A stretch of DNA of 64,000 nt from Glaciibacter superstes DSM 21135 (lineage in GTDB: Bacteria; Actinomycetota; Actinomycetes; Actinomycetales; Microbacteriaceae). The stretch spans positions 124,001-188,000 of the forward strand of contig NZ_ATWH01000004.1 of the NCBI RefSeq assembly GCF_000421145.1, given 5' to 3'. A program made the translations under genes and the position numbers. A model generated the notes under the pieces. The model searched no databases and was not told the origin of the DNA. It saw nothing but the letters and a program-made list of their open reading frames with translations. Shown piece after piece: positions 51,229-60,400 of this stretch. Each line of letters opens with the position of its first letter. The first letter of the stretch is position 1.

Positions 51229-52241
51229 GCGTCGCACCGTTCCCTCCCGCAACAGGCGCCGGGCGTGTCCTCGGCGGAATTCGCGACGTTTTCACCAGCC
51301 CGAAGTACGGTCCGGTGCTGGTCACCTTCCTTCTGCTGATCGTGGTCTTCGCCGTCGGCGGCAGCCGCTATCGGGGATTCGTCTCCGGCCCGGTCATCCT
51401 CAATCTGTTCGTCGACAACGCCTACCTGATCGTTCTCGCCGTCGGCATGACGTTCGTCATCCTGACCGGGGGCATCGATCTTTCGGTCGGTGCGGTCGTC
51501 GCAATGTCGACCATGATCGCGGCCAGCCTGCTGCAGGCCGGATGGTCTGCCGGCGTCGTCATCCCGCTGATCCTGGTGGTCACATCGGTGCTCGGACTCC
51601 TGGTCGGCCTGATGGTGCAGGTCTTCAAGATCCAGTCGTTCATCGCCACCCTCGCGGCGATGTTCCTGGCTCGCGGCCTGTGTTATGTGATCAGCAAGGA
51701 CTCGATCTCGATCACCGATCCGTTTTTCGTGGCCCTTGCGCAGACCAAGATCCCGCTTGGCGACCGGATGAGCATCACACCGAGCGTCGTCATCGCCATC
51801 GCGCTGGTCCTGGTGGCCATGGTCGTGCTGCACTACACCCGGCTCGGTCGCACCGTCTACGCCATTGGCGGGAGCGAGCAATCCGGCATGCTGATGGGCC
51901 TCCCGGTCGCCCGCACCAACGTGCTCGTCTATGTGATCAGCGGCTTCTGCTCAGGGTTGGCTGGTGTGCTGTTCACCTTCTACACGCTGTCTGGTTACAG
52001 CCTCACCGCCGTCGGGACCGAGCTCGATGCCATCGCGGCCGTCGTCATCGGCGGAACCCTGTTGACCGGTGGCTACGGATTTGTCCTCGGCTCCGTTCTC
52101 GGCGTGCTGGTGCTCGGAACCATCCAGACGATCATCACCTTCGAGGGAACCCTCAGTTCCTGGTGGACCAGGATCTTCATCGGCGTGCTTCTGCTCGTCT
52201 TCATCATTCTGCAGAAGATCCTCACCGCCAGGCGCAGATGA
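51225..52241 (+). CDS. Sugar ABC importer permease (YjfF type)
   Basis: 338 residues, the same fold as the previous gene: LIVLAVGMTFVILTGGIDLSVGAVVAM (about 68-94), SFIATLAAMFLARGLCYVIS and AIAAVVIGGTLLTGGYGFVLGS (about 266-287). YtfQ, YtfR, YtfT and YjfF in this order is the arrangement of the E. coli furanose importer. AAAGGAG precedes ATG 51225, which overlaps the upstream stop. Confidence 0.94.
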   Translation: MSVAPFPPATGAGRVLGGIRDVFTSPKYGPVLVTFLLLIVVFAVGGSRYRGFVSGPVILNLFVDNAYLIVLAVGMTFVILTGGIDLSVGAVVAMSTMIAASLLQAGWSAGVVIPLILVVTSVLGLLVGLMVQVFKIQSFIATLAAMFLARGLCYVISKDSISITDPFFVALAQTKIPLGDRMSITPSVVIAIALVLVAMVVLHYTRLGRTVYAIGGSEQSGMLMGLPVARTNVLVYVISGFCSGLAGVLFTFYTLSGYSLTAVGTELDAIAAVVIGGTLLTGGYGFVLGSVLGVLVLGTIQTIITFEGTLSSWWTRIFIGVLLLVFIILQKILTARRR

Positions 52242-52333
52242 GCATGGCTCGCAGTTCGCGCGCACGGTGGCAGGTGACGGATGCGTGCGGCACGCGCCGG
52301 AAACGAAATAATGAAGCAACGAAGAGGAGCGCC

Positions 52334-52366
52334 ATGCAGGGCGGTGGGAGCCAACGAATCTGGTGA
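52334..52366 (+). CDS. 10-residue leader ORF coupled to the LacI gene
   Basis: ATG 52334 with a strong GAGGAG 4 bases upstream reads MQGGGSQRIW and ends in TGA at 52364-52366, overlapping the GTG (52363-52365) of the LacI gene as GTGA. The LacI start itself has no ribosome site at the right distance, so ribosomes ending the leader probably restart there. No function is claimed for the peptide. Confidence 0.55.
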   Translation: MQGGGSQRIW

Positions 52367-53388
52367 CGAAGGACGACGAGAAAGCGCGTGCCGCGAACAT
52401 CTTCGATGTCGCCCGCCTGGCTGGGGTGTCCCATCAGACGGTTTCCCGCGTGCTCAACGACCTGCCCAACGTTCGACCCGCAACGCGAGAGCGCGTCGAG
52501 CAGGCGATCAAACAACTGCGCTACCGGCCCTCTCCCGCTGCGCGAGCGCTGGTCACCCGTCGCTCCCGCACCATCGGACTGATCACGACCGGGGGGCCGG
52601 ACTACGGCCCATCGAGCACGGTGCTCCAGTTCAACGAGGCCGCCAGGCAGGCGCGCTACGCCGTGAGCATGGCCAGCATGCTGAAGTCCGACCCGGACTC
52701 GCTGACGTCGGCCGTCGAGCTGCTGCTCAGGCAGAACGTCGAGGCGATCGTATTGATTGCCGCCCATCGAGGAGCACTCGACGCCGTACGCGGCACCGAA
52801 CTCGGTGTGCCTCTTGTGGCCGTCGAGTCCAGCGGGCGCAGCGGGTTCCACAGCGTCGCCATCAACCAGTACCAGGGTGCGAGGCATGCCGTCTCCCACC
52901 TCGCCGGACTCGGGCACACCAGCATCCTGCACCTGGCGGGGCCCGCGGATTCGATGGATGCCACAGAGCGCGTGCGCGGATGGCGTGACGAGCTCGCGGA
53001 GCGGGGGCTCCTCGCCAAGGCGCCGTTGCTCGGTGACTGGACGCCTGCGAGTGGATTCCGGCACGGCACAGAGCTGGCGGCGAACTTTGCAGCCGACCCG
53101 TTCACTGCCGTGTTCGCGGGGAACGACCAAATGGCACTGGGCCTGATCCACGCACTCGACGCGCATTCCCTCTCAGTTCCGACCGATGTCAGTGTGATCG
53201 GCTTCGATGACATCCCTGAGGCAGAACACTTCTCCCCGCCGCTCACCACAATGAGGCAGGACTTCAACGCGCTCGGGCGGGAGATCCTCGATACCCTGCT
53301 GGCGGTACTCGCGGACAACGAAGTGGCCGACCCTCCACCTGCGGTGCCTGCACTCGTCGTGCGTGAGTCCACCGCGCCTGCTTCATGA
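52363..53388 (+). CDS. LacI-family repressor of the furanose importer (unit B)
   Basis: 341 residues. Helix-turn-helix ANIFDVARLAGVSHQTVSRVLNDLPNVRPATRERV (about 11-45), hinge SPAARALVTRRS, then the binding-protein-like core (TIGLITTGGPDYGPSST; TAVFAGNDQMALGLIHAL; VIGFDDIPEAEHFSPPLTT). It is the last gene of the importer unit, 121 bases behind the permease. The two TTGTGAGCGCTCACAA-type sites at 47.4 kb are the likely targets, with a furanose sugar as inducer (inference). The GTG start seems served by the leader ORF at 52334. Confidence 0.92.
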   Translation: MTKDDEKARAANIFDVARLAGVSHQTVSRVLNDLPNVRPATRERVEQAIKQLRYRPSPAARALVTRRSRTIGLITTGGPDYGPSSTVLQFNEAARQARYAVSMASMLKSDPDSLTSAVELLLRQNVEAIVLIAAHRGALDAVRGTELGVPLVAVESSGRSGFHSVAINQYQGARHAVSHLAGLGHTSILHLAGPADSMDATERVRGWRDELAERGLLAKAPLLGDWTPASGFRHGTELAANFAADPFTAVFAGNDQMALGLIHALDAHSLSVPTDVSVIGFDDIPEAEHFSPPLTTMRQDFNALGREILDTLLAVLADNEVADPPPAVPALVVRESTAPAS

Positions 53389-53446
53389 GCGCGCCGACTT
53401 CCACAGCGCCCGTCATTCAATTCCTTCGGTTGTGACCGCGCGCAGG

Positions 53447-56400
53447 CTATCTCGCCCGCTCCGCTTTCCGACGCAGGCGCAACGTCACAGCGCCGGCGAA
53501 CAGGACTAGCAGGGCGAGAACCGCCCAGGGGCCAGGCTCGGAGCCGGTGGACGCGAGGCCACCTGCGCCCTGGCCTGGCGTGTTGTCTGGCCTCTGCCCT
53601 CCCGCTCCTCCCGGCTGTCCTGGCTCACCGGGTTCGCCAGGCGGCACGGTAGGGTCGACCGGCTCGATCTCGACCGGCTCAATCTCAACCGCGATGCTCT
53701 GCGCCTGCTCGATATTGCCGGCCACGTCGACCGACCGGTATAACACCGTGTACGAGCCCACCTCGGCAAAGGTGACGCCAGACTCCGGCACAGGTTCCCA
53801 CTCCTCGCCGACGGAATACTCGGTGACGGCCACACCGGAGAGGGCGTCTGCACTTGTGAAGGTCACCATAGCCGGCTCATTCGGCGTGCCAAGACCATCG
53901 GCGGCCGCTTCTGCCATCGCACTCGTCGCCGTCAGTGTTGCAACAGACGCTGTGGTCACCGGCGCCTCTGAGTCGATTCGGAACCGGGCCTCCTGGACCT
54001 CGGAGACATTGCCGGCGGCATCGGTTGCTCGTGCACGCAACAGGTGCTCACCGTCTGCCGCGACGACGATCGGCCCGGCGTATGCCACCCATTCTGCCCC
54101 GTCGAGGCTCTGCTCGACGAGCGGTGCATCGTCGGTGTCATCCGTCGCCAGAGCCGCAACGGTGACCTCGCCCGTGTACCAGCCGGAGTCCGGTTCGGCC
54201 GGTGCGGCGTTCAGCGACACCGTCGGCGGTGTCGTGTCCACCGGTGGTTCCGTTGGCAGGGCGGCGAAAACTCTCCACTCGAACACGCCGCTTGATCCTT
54301 CGCCCTCTGCCTCACCCCATGCCCGCATGACCGCGCGCAAGCTCGTCGTCACCACCGGCTCGAATGCCACGGAGTTGAATACCTCCCGTTCACGGGCATA
54401 GTCGACGGATGCCGGGACATCCGTCCACGCCTGCGTCGCCTTGTCGAGGTACTGCAGCGTCCAGCTGCGCGGCGGGATGACCCCGCCGTTCGCCTCGTCC
54501 GGCTGGTCGGCGAAGAACTTGATCTCCGCCCGGTCGATCGGCACTTCCCTGTCCCACTCGTATTGGATCCATTGCTCACCGACCATCGGCCAGGTGCCCC
54601 ACGATGCGCCGCTCTCCGCGTCGTCGTTCAGCGCGGTCACGCTGTTCCACCCGGAGGTGAAGGATGCCGTCGGCACAGCGAGCGGCGCGATGTTGCCGAC
54701 CAGGGGCGCATCGTTCGAGAGCGGGACCGTAACCTTGCCGGCAGCAGACACATTGCCCGCCACATCGACGCTGCGATAGAAGACGTCGTGCTTCTGCTCG
54801 TCGACGACGACCGGTTCGCCGTAGTCCTGCCACGCGGACTGGGTGTCGACGGAGAACTGGAGGCCGGCCAGACCGGAACCGTCATCGGCGCCCGTCACGG
54901 TCACGGACCGCCCTTCAGCGTCCACCACGGCTTCCGCCGTCGGCACCTGCGTGTCGATCGATACCGCAACGCTCTGCTCAGCAGACTCGTTGCCGGCGGC
55001 ATCCGTCGCTGTGCCCCTGATTGTATGAAGACCGTCATTCGCCACGACGACCTCACTGGATCGCACATTCTCGGTGCTCGCCCACTCGCCGTCGTCGACC
55101 CGGGTTCCCACGGTCATCCGCTGGTCGCGGTCGTCTGCGGCGGTCACGCGAACGGTCACCGGCGACACGAACCAGTCGGCTCCGCCCTCTGTTCCGCGGG
55201 CGTTCATGGTGATCTCCGGTGCGGTGACATCGATGTTTTCCCCGCGCACCTGCCACTCCTTGACGCCGAGGCTTCCCTGCCCGGACACCGTTCCTGCCGC
55301 GGTCAGATTCGCGCGGAGCCTGTCGGTCGTCACGGTGTCGAAGCCGACCACGTTGTAGCGGTCGACGTCTGTCCCGTACCCGGTCGGGTTTCCGACAGGT
55401 GCCCAAGAGCCGGAACCACCATCGGCGTCGGCATTCCAGTATTCGAGGCTCCAGTCCTGTGGAACGGCGATGCCGTCTCCGGCACCCGTGAGGTTGTGGA
55501 TGAAGTACAGGCTCACCTCGTCGAAGGTCACCGGATCTGCCCAGTCGTACTGGATCCACTGGTCGTCCACCTGCGGCCACGCGCCCCACACCGTCGGGTT
55601 CTCGTCCGGCGTGTCACCAGAGGTGGTCGGCTCCACGCCGTCGTTCAGGCCGCCAGTGCTGTTCCAGTCTGCGGTGTACGACGCCGACGCCTGGGCCTGG
55701 GGAGCGACGTTCGTGCGCCACGCCGGTTCCTCGGTGATCGTGACCGTCGCCGTGGCCGTTCCGCCGGCGTAGCCTTCGACAAAACCGGAGACGGTGATCG
55801 TGCCAGCGGCGGCAACATCCGCTTCGTCGATGGAATCCCAGCGCACCGGTGCCTGCAGAGTTGACCCGTCGGCATAGTCGACGGTGACGAGGTCTGGCAA
55901 TATCGGCAGTTCGCCGACGAGCGTGGTCGCCGTCGCCTCGCGCACACCCGTCGCCGCAGTAGCGTTGACCTTCCATTCCTCGACGGCGAGCGCCGAGTAC
56001 TCAGCCGGGTTGGCATCTCCTGGTGACGCGGCGAGTGTTGCCCGCAGCTGCGTCGTCGTCACGGCGTCGAAGTTCACCTGTTGAACGGATGTCGTCGACG
56101 CTCCGTATTCGCTCGGGTTCGGCACGTCGAGCCAGGTGCCAGCGCTCCAGTACTGGAGCTTCCAGGATGCCGGGTCTGAGACACCGTTTCCTGTGCCGGG
56201 GGGCGCGTCGCGCCAGAACTTGATCTCGGCGCTGTCCACCCGAACTGGTTGGTCCCAGGTGTACTGGAGCCACTGTTCGGCCGGTCTCGTTCCCGTCCAG
56301 CTGCCCCACATGTCCGGCGGCAGCGGATTCGGCCTGATGATCTCGTCGTTCAGCGATTTCACCCAGTACTGGGTGGGAACCGGGTCGTTCGAGACGGTGA

Positions 56401-57475
56401 CGGACGCCCACGGTGCGATGTTCGCGCGGGGAGTCAGGTCGGCCGACTTCTCCGGCGTCTGCGTGACGGTCTTGATGCGCGCCGGTGTCTGCGTGTCGTC
56501 CCACTCGAGTGCGTCAATGGCGACAGAGCGCCGGAAGTGGTTCCCGCCGACCGCGTCCGCCGTGTGGTAGACGATGTACCACTGTCCATTGAACTCGGTG
56601 ATCGCCGGGTGGCTGGTGGTCGATGACACCGGTTTCAGAACCGTGCCTCGATACGTCCATGGGCCGAGCGGGGAGTCTGCGGTGCCGTACGCAATGCAGG
56701 CGTGGTAGTTCGCCGGCGTGCAGTCGGAGGTCGGCCCGGCGTTGTTGCCTGCATAGGCCAGGTAGTAGGTGCCGTCCCGTTCGAACAGCCACGGCGCCTC
56801 GAAGTACCCGGTCAGCCCGCCCACCGACTGCACCTCTCCCACCAGCGACTTCATGTCGGCGGCCAGTTCGGTTGAGCGAAGCTGGCCGAAGCTCCCCCAG
56901 TACAGGTAGACCCGCTCATCGTCGTCGACGAAGACCGTCGGGTCGATGTTATGGATGGTGTTGCCGAGAATCTCCTGCGAGACGATGGGACCCCCGGCAT
57001 GGTCGGTCCACGGCCCGAGTGGACTGTCAGACACGGCAACGCCGATCCCGAAGGCGTCAGGCGAAACACTGTCCTTCTCGTTCACCGGCACGTACCAGTA
57101 GAAGCGACCGTCGACCCCCTCGACAACCTGGCCCGCGTATGCCCGCCCCGGTGTCGCCCAGTCGAAGACCGTTTCAGGACGCATCTGGTTCGGGTGGTGC
57201 TCCCACTGGCCGCCATCGACATCCGTTGTCGAGAACGCCTGCCACTCGTTCATAATGAAGTCGTTCTGCGTCTCACCCGCTTCGTCACGACCGGCGTGCA
57301 CATAGAGCGTGTCGTCGACGACAAGCGCGGTCGGGTCGGCCGAGTAGTAGCTGCCGTCGCCCAGAATCGGATTCTCGGTGGCCGCCGCAGCCGGAGTTGC
57401 GGCGGCCACGACGAGACCGGTTCCGAGCAGGAGTGCGCAGCTGATGGACGCGGTGAGACGGATGACGGATCTCAC
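53447..57475 (-). CDS. Wall-anchored GH43 glycosidase with three binding modules
   Basis: 1342 residues. Signal peptide to about 32; GH43 five-bladed propeller (about 35-345) with the catalytic base Asp47 (YYSADPTALVV), the pKa-tuning Asp178 (NIDPTVFVDDD) and the acid Glu226 (GYFEAPWLF). Then come discoidin-like modules near 350-505, 590-740 and 925-1045, a Big_4 Ig-like module near 515-585, and OmpL47/Ig-like repeats with ATDAAGN motifs. The C-terminus has LASTG (about 1307), a hydrophobic helix and a basic tail, a class E sortase signal. GH43 enzymes are mostly arabinofuranosidases, xylosidases or galactosidases; with the neighbours, an arabinose target is likely. Its ATG overlaps the upstream stop (ATGA). 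Confidence 0.9.
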   Translation of the reverse strand: MRSVIRLTASISCALLLGTGLVVAAATPAAAATENPILGDGSYYSADPTALVVDDTLYVHAGRDEAGETQNDFIMNEWQAFSTTDVDGGQWEHHPNQMRPETVFDWATPGRAYAGQVVEGVDGRFYWYVPVNEKDSVSPDAFGIGVAVSDSPLGPWTDHAGGPIVSQEILGNTIHNIDPTVFVDDDERVYLYWGSFGQLRSTELAADMKSLVGEVQSVGGLTGYFEAPWLFERDGTYYLAYAGNNAGPTSDCTPANYHACIAYGTADSPLGPWTYRGTVLKPVSSTTSHPAITEFNGQWYIVYHTADAVGGNHFRRSVAIDALEWDDTQTPARIKTVTQTPEKSADLTPRANIAPWASVTVSNDPVPTQYWVKSLNDEIIRPNPLPPDMWGSWTGTRPAEQWLQYTWDQPVRVDSAEIKFWRDAPPGTGNGVSDPASWKLQYWSAGTWLDVPNPSEYGASTTSVQQVNFDAVTTTQLRATLAASPGDANPAEYSALAVEEWKVNATAATGVREATATTLVGELPILPDLVTVDYADGSTLQAPVRWDSIDEADVAAAGTITVSGFVEGYAGGTATATVTITEEPAWRTNVAPQAQASASYTADWNSTGGLNDGVEPTTSGDTPDENPTVWGAWPQVDDQWIQYDWADPVTFDEVSLYFIHNLTGAGDGIAVPQDWSLEYWNADADGGSGSWAPVGNPTGYGTDVDRYNVVGFDTVTTDRLRANLTAAGTVSGQGSLGVKEWQVRGENIDVTAPEITMNARGTEGGADWFVSPVTVRVTAADDRDQRMTVGTRVDDGEWASTENVRSSEVVVANDGLHTIRGTATDAAGNESAEQSVAVSIDTQVPTAEAVVDAEGRSVTVTGADDGSGLAGLQFSVDTQSAWQDYGEPVVVDEQKHDVFYRSVDVAGNVSAAGKVTVPLSNDAPLVGNIAPLAVPTASFTSGWNSVTALNDDAESGASWGTWPMVGEQWIQYEWDREVPIDRAEIKFFADQPDEANGGVIPPRSWTLQYLDKATQAWTDVPASVDYAREREVFNSVAFEPVVTTSLRAVMRAWGEAEGEGSSGVFEWRVFAALPTEPPVDTTPPTVSLNAAPAEPDSGWYTGEVTVAALATDDTDDAPLVEQSLDGAEWVAYAGPIVVAADGEHLLRARATDAAGNVSEVQEARFRIDSEAPVTTASVATLTATSAMAEAAADGLGTPNEPAMVTFTSADALSGVAVTEYSVGEEWEPVPESGVTFAEVGSYTVLYRSVDVAGNIEQAQSIAVEIEPVEIEPVDPTVPPGEPGEPGQPGGAGGQRPDNTPGQGAGGLASTGSEPGPWAVLALLVLFAGAVTLRLRRKAERAR

Positions 57476-60400
57476 CGCTTCACCATCGCCCTACGGCCGT
57501 GCACGCGAATAGTGACCGCTGTCAGCACGAGCCCGGCCAGCAAGGCGAGCACGGCCAGCCAGCCGGCAGATGCCGTCCCATCCGCAACACCGGTCGAGGC
57601 GATCACATCGGGAGAGCTGACGCCGGCGGGCACCACGGTGATGGTGGCCTCGAGCGTTGCATCCGGGAGCACAAGCACGACTCGGTGCTCTCCTGCACTC
57701 GTGCTGTACGGGATCGTGAAGGTTCCCGTCGCACTGCCGTCCTCTCCAACCGTCAGGTTTCCTAGTACCGCCGGTTCGGAGTGGAGCTCTACCCTGAAGA
57801 CCGCGCCGGGCTGGGCGCCGGTCACCGTGATTGGCAGCTGCCCACCAGGTGCGACCCGGCTCACGCCGATGGTGACGACCTCGTTGCCGGTCAGCTGGCC
57901 GCTCGGCTCACCAGGATCGGTCGGGTCGGTCGGATCGGTGGGGTCCGTCGGGTCCGTCGGGTTGACCGCGATCTCGATCTCACCCGCAGCAGAGACGTTG
58001 CCAGCAACGTCCGTCGCCCGGAAGTCGACGGTCTGCGCCTCGTCACCGACGGTGAACGGGGCGGTGTATCCCACCCAGTCACCGGCTCTGACTCGGTATT
58101 CGATGGACGTCACGCCTGAGAGCAGGTCTTCGGCCTCAATCCTCACCTGGCGGGTGTTGGCGTCTGCCGAAGCCGAAGCCGAAGGCGGTGCCGTGTCGCG
58201 TTTCACCTCGACGGCCTGCACCTCCGACACGTTGCCTGCCGCGTCCGTTGCCCTGAACTGCAGGCTGTGAACCGCATCGGAGTCGATGACGACGGGATCC
58301 GCGTACGCTGCCCACTCGCCATCACCCGCCTTCACCTCGATTACGGGGAGTCCATCGCGATTGTCGACGGCGGTTGCCGTCACCGTGACATCGGCCGTGT
58401 ACCAGCCGCCGGACGGCGCCAGCGGATCGACGGCCGTGGCCAGCAGCGGCGCCTCGACGTCTGGAACGTCGACGGCACTCGCCTCGAAGACCTGCCACTC
58501 CTTGATGCCGAGGCTGCCCTCGCCCGAGACCTCGCCCCTTGCTTCGAGCACCGCCCTCAGTCTGGTCGTTGTCACCTCGTCGAAGGTCACCGAGTTGAAG
58601 GTGTCGACCTCTGTGCCGTACGCCGAGGCGCCTGCCACGTTTGCCCACTCACCGTCGGTTCCGGCGTCGGCGTCCCACCACTGCAGCTTCCACTTGCTCG
58701 GAACGGCGATTCCGATACCGGCTTCGTCGAGGTTCTCCACGAAATACAGGCCGGACTCGTCGACGGTGACCGGTTCGGTCCAGTCGTACTGCACCCACTG
58801 CTGGCCGATCTCTGGCCAGGCGCCCCAGACATTGACATTGTCGTTCGGCGTCACATCTCCGGATGCCGTTGGTGCGACGTCGTCATTCAACCCGGCGACG
58901 GAGTTCCAGCCGGCGGTGACGGATGCCGTCGGTGTCGCCAGCAGGGCAACGTTGCGACGGTGATTGCCGTCGGTCTCCGGCACGACCACTTGTACTTCTT
59001 GGCTGACGTTGCCTGCGGCATCGCTCGCCCGGAAAGTGACGGTCGTCTCGCCGAGTCCGACGAGCACAGAACGAGTGTACGGCGTCCACTCTGTTGCGTC
59101 CGCAACCCGGTACTCGATCGACTCCAGCCCTGACAGCGTATCGCTCGCGGTCGCCTTGACGGTGCGGGCGACGGCGTCAGGAACGGGTGTGACGACGGGA
59201 GCCGTCGCGTCGATTTTGAACGCGAGCTCCTTCTCGCTCGAAACATTGCCCGCCGCGTCCGTGGCACGCACCCGCACAGTGTGGTCTCCGTCTCCCGAGA
59301 CGACGATATCCGTGTATGTGGACCACTCGCCACCGTCGACGCCCACCTCGATCATCGGGGCGGGGTCCGCATTGTCGGTCGCTGAGACAGTGATGGAGAC
59401 GTCGGCGGTGTACCAGCCGGAGGCAGGGACGGAGGCGTCAGGCTGCAGGGTCACGACGGGCTTCGTCGTGTCTTCCCCGCCAGGTCCACCTGAGCCGACA
59501 TTGACCGTCGCGACGGCGCCGACCGGGGAGTTCTCCACGGTGCCGGCGACGGTGAAGCTTCCGTCCGTGGCGTAGTCGGCCGGGTCGATGTCTTCCCAGG
59601 CGACGGGAATGCCGCTGGAGCGCGACCCGTCGTTGTACTGCACGGTCACGGTGCCGGGGAGCTGGGGCGCGACACCGGCACTCGTCGTGACCGCCACAGG
59701 GTCGACGGTATTGATCTGGCCGGGTGGGGTCGCCCGCACCCACACGGTGGCGGTGGCCGGCAGCGGTGAGCCATCGACGATTCCGAGCACGGGGAAGCTC
59801 CCTTCCGCAGCAACCTGCTCCGCCGCGATCGGCGGCCAGGCGACGGGAAGCTGGGCACGGGAACCGTCTGAGAAGACTCCGGTCACGGTCGTCGGCAGCA
59901 CGGGGACCTCGTCGACACCTGTGCGCACGTCGATCGGCTCGATCGAGTCTGGCGCGACGGCGAAGACCTCCCACTCGCTGACGGCGACTCCCGCGTACGG
60001 CTCGCCTCCCGTGCCCGGGCCGGCCGCGCTGAGGATGAGGCGCAGCTTGGTCGTTGATACCGCGTCGAAGGTGACGGAGTTCGGTTCGGTGCGCTCGATA
60101 CCGTACTCTTCCGGGTTTTCCACATCGACCCAGGTTGCGCCGTCCCAGTACTGGGCCTTCCAGCTTTTCGGGATGTTGACGCCGGCGCCCGATGCCGCGT
60201 TGTTGCCCTGGTCTCCCCAGAAGCTCACCGACATCGAGCCGACCCGCACGGGGTTCTGCCAGTCATACTGCAGCCACCGCGTTGCCGGTCGTTCTCCTGA
60301 CCAGGTGCCCCAGAGTTCAGTTTGGGCCCCGCCGGAGTGCAGGATGGTGCCGTTGTTCACCGCGTTCACGTCGTTCCAACCCGCGGTGAATTCTCCGGTC

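Noticed and set aside
53389..53446. Terminator between the LacI gene and the GH43 gene
   Set aside because: The 58-base gap has no convincing stem; only short GC runs can pair.
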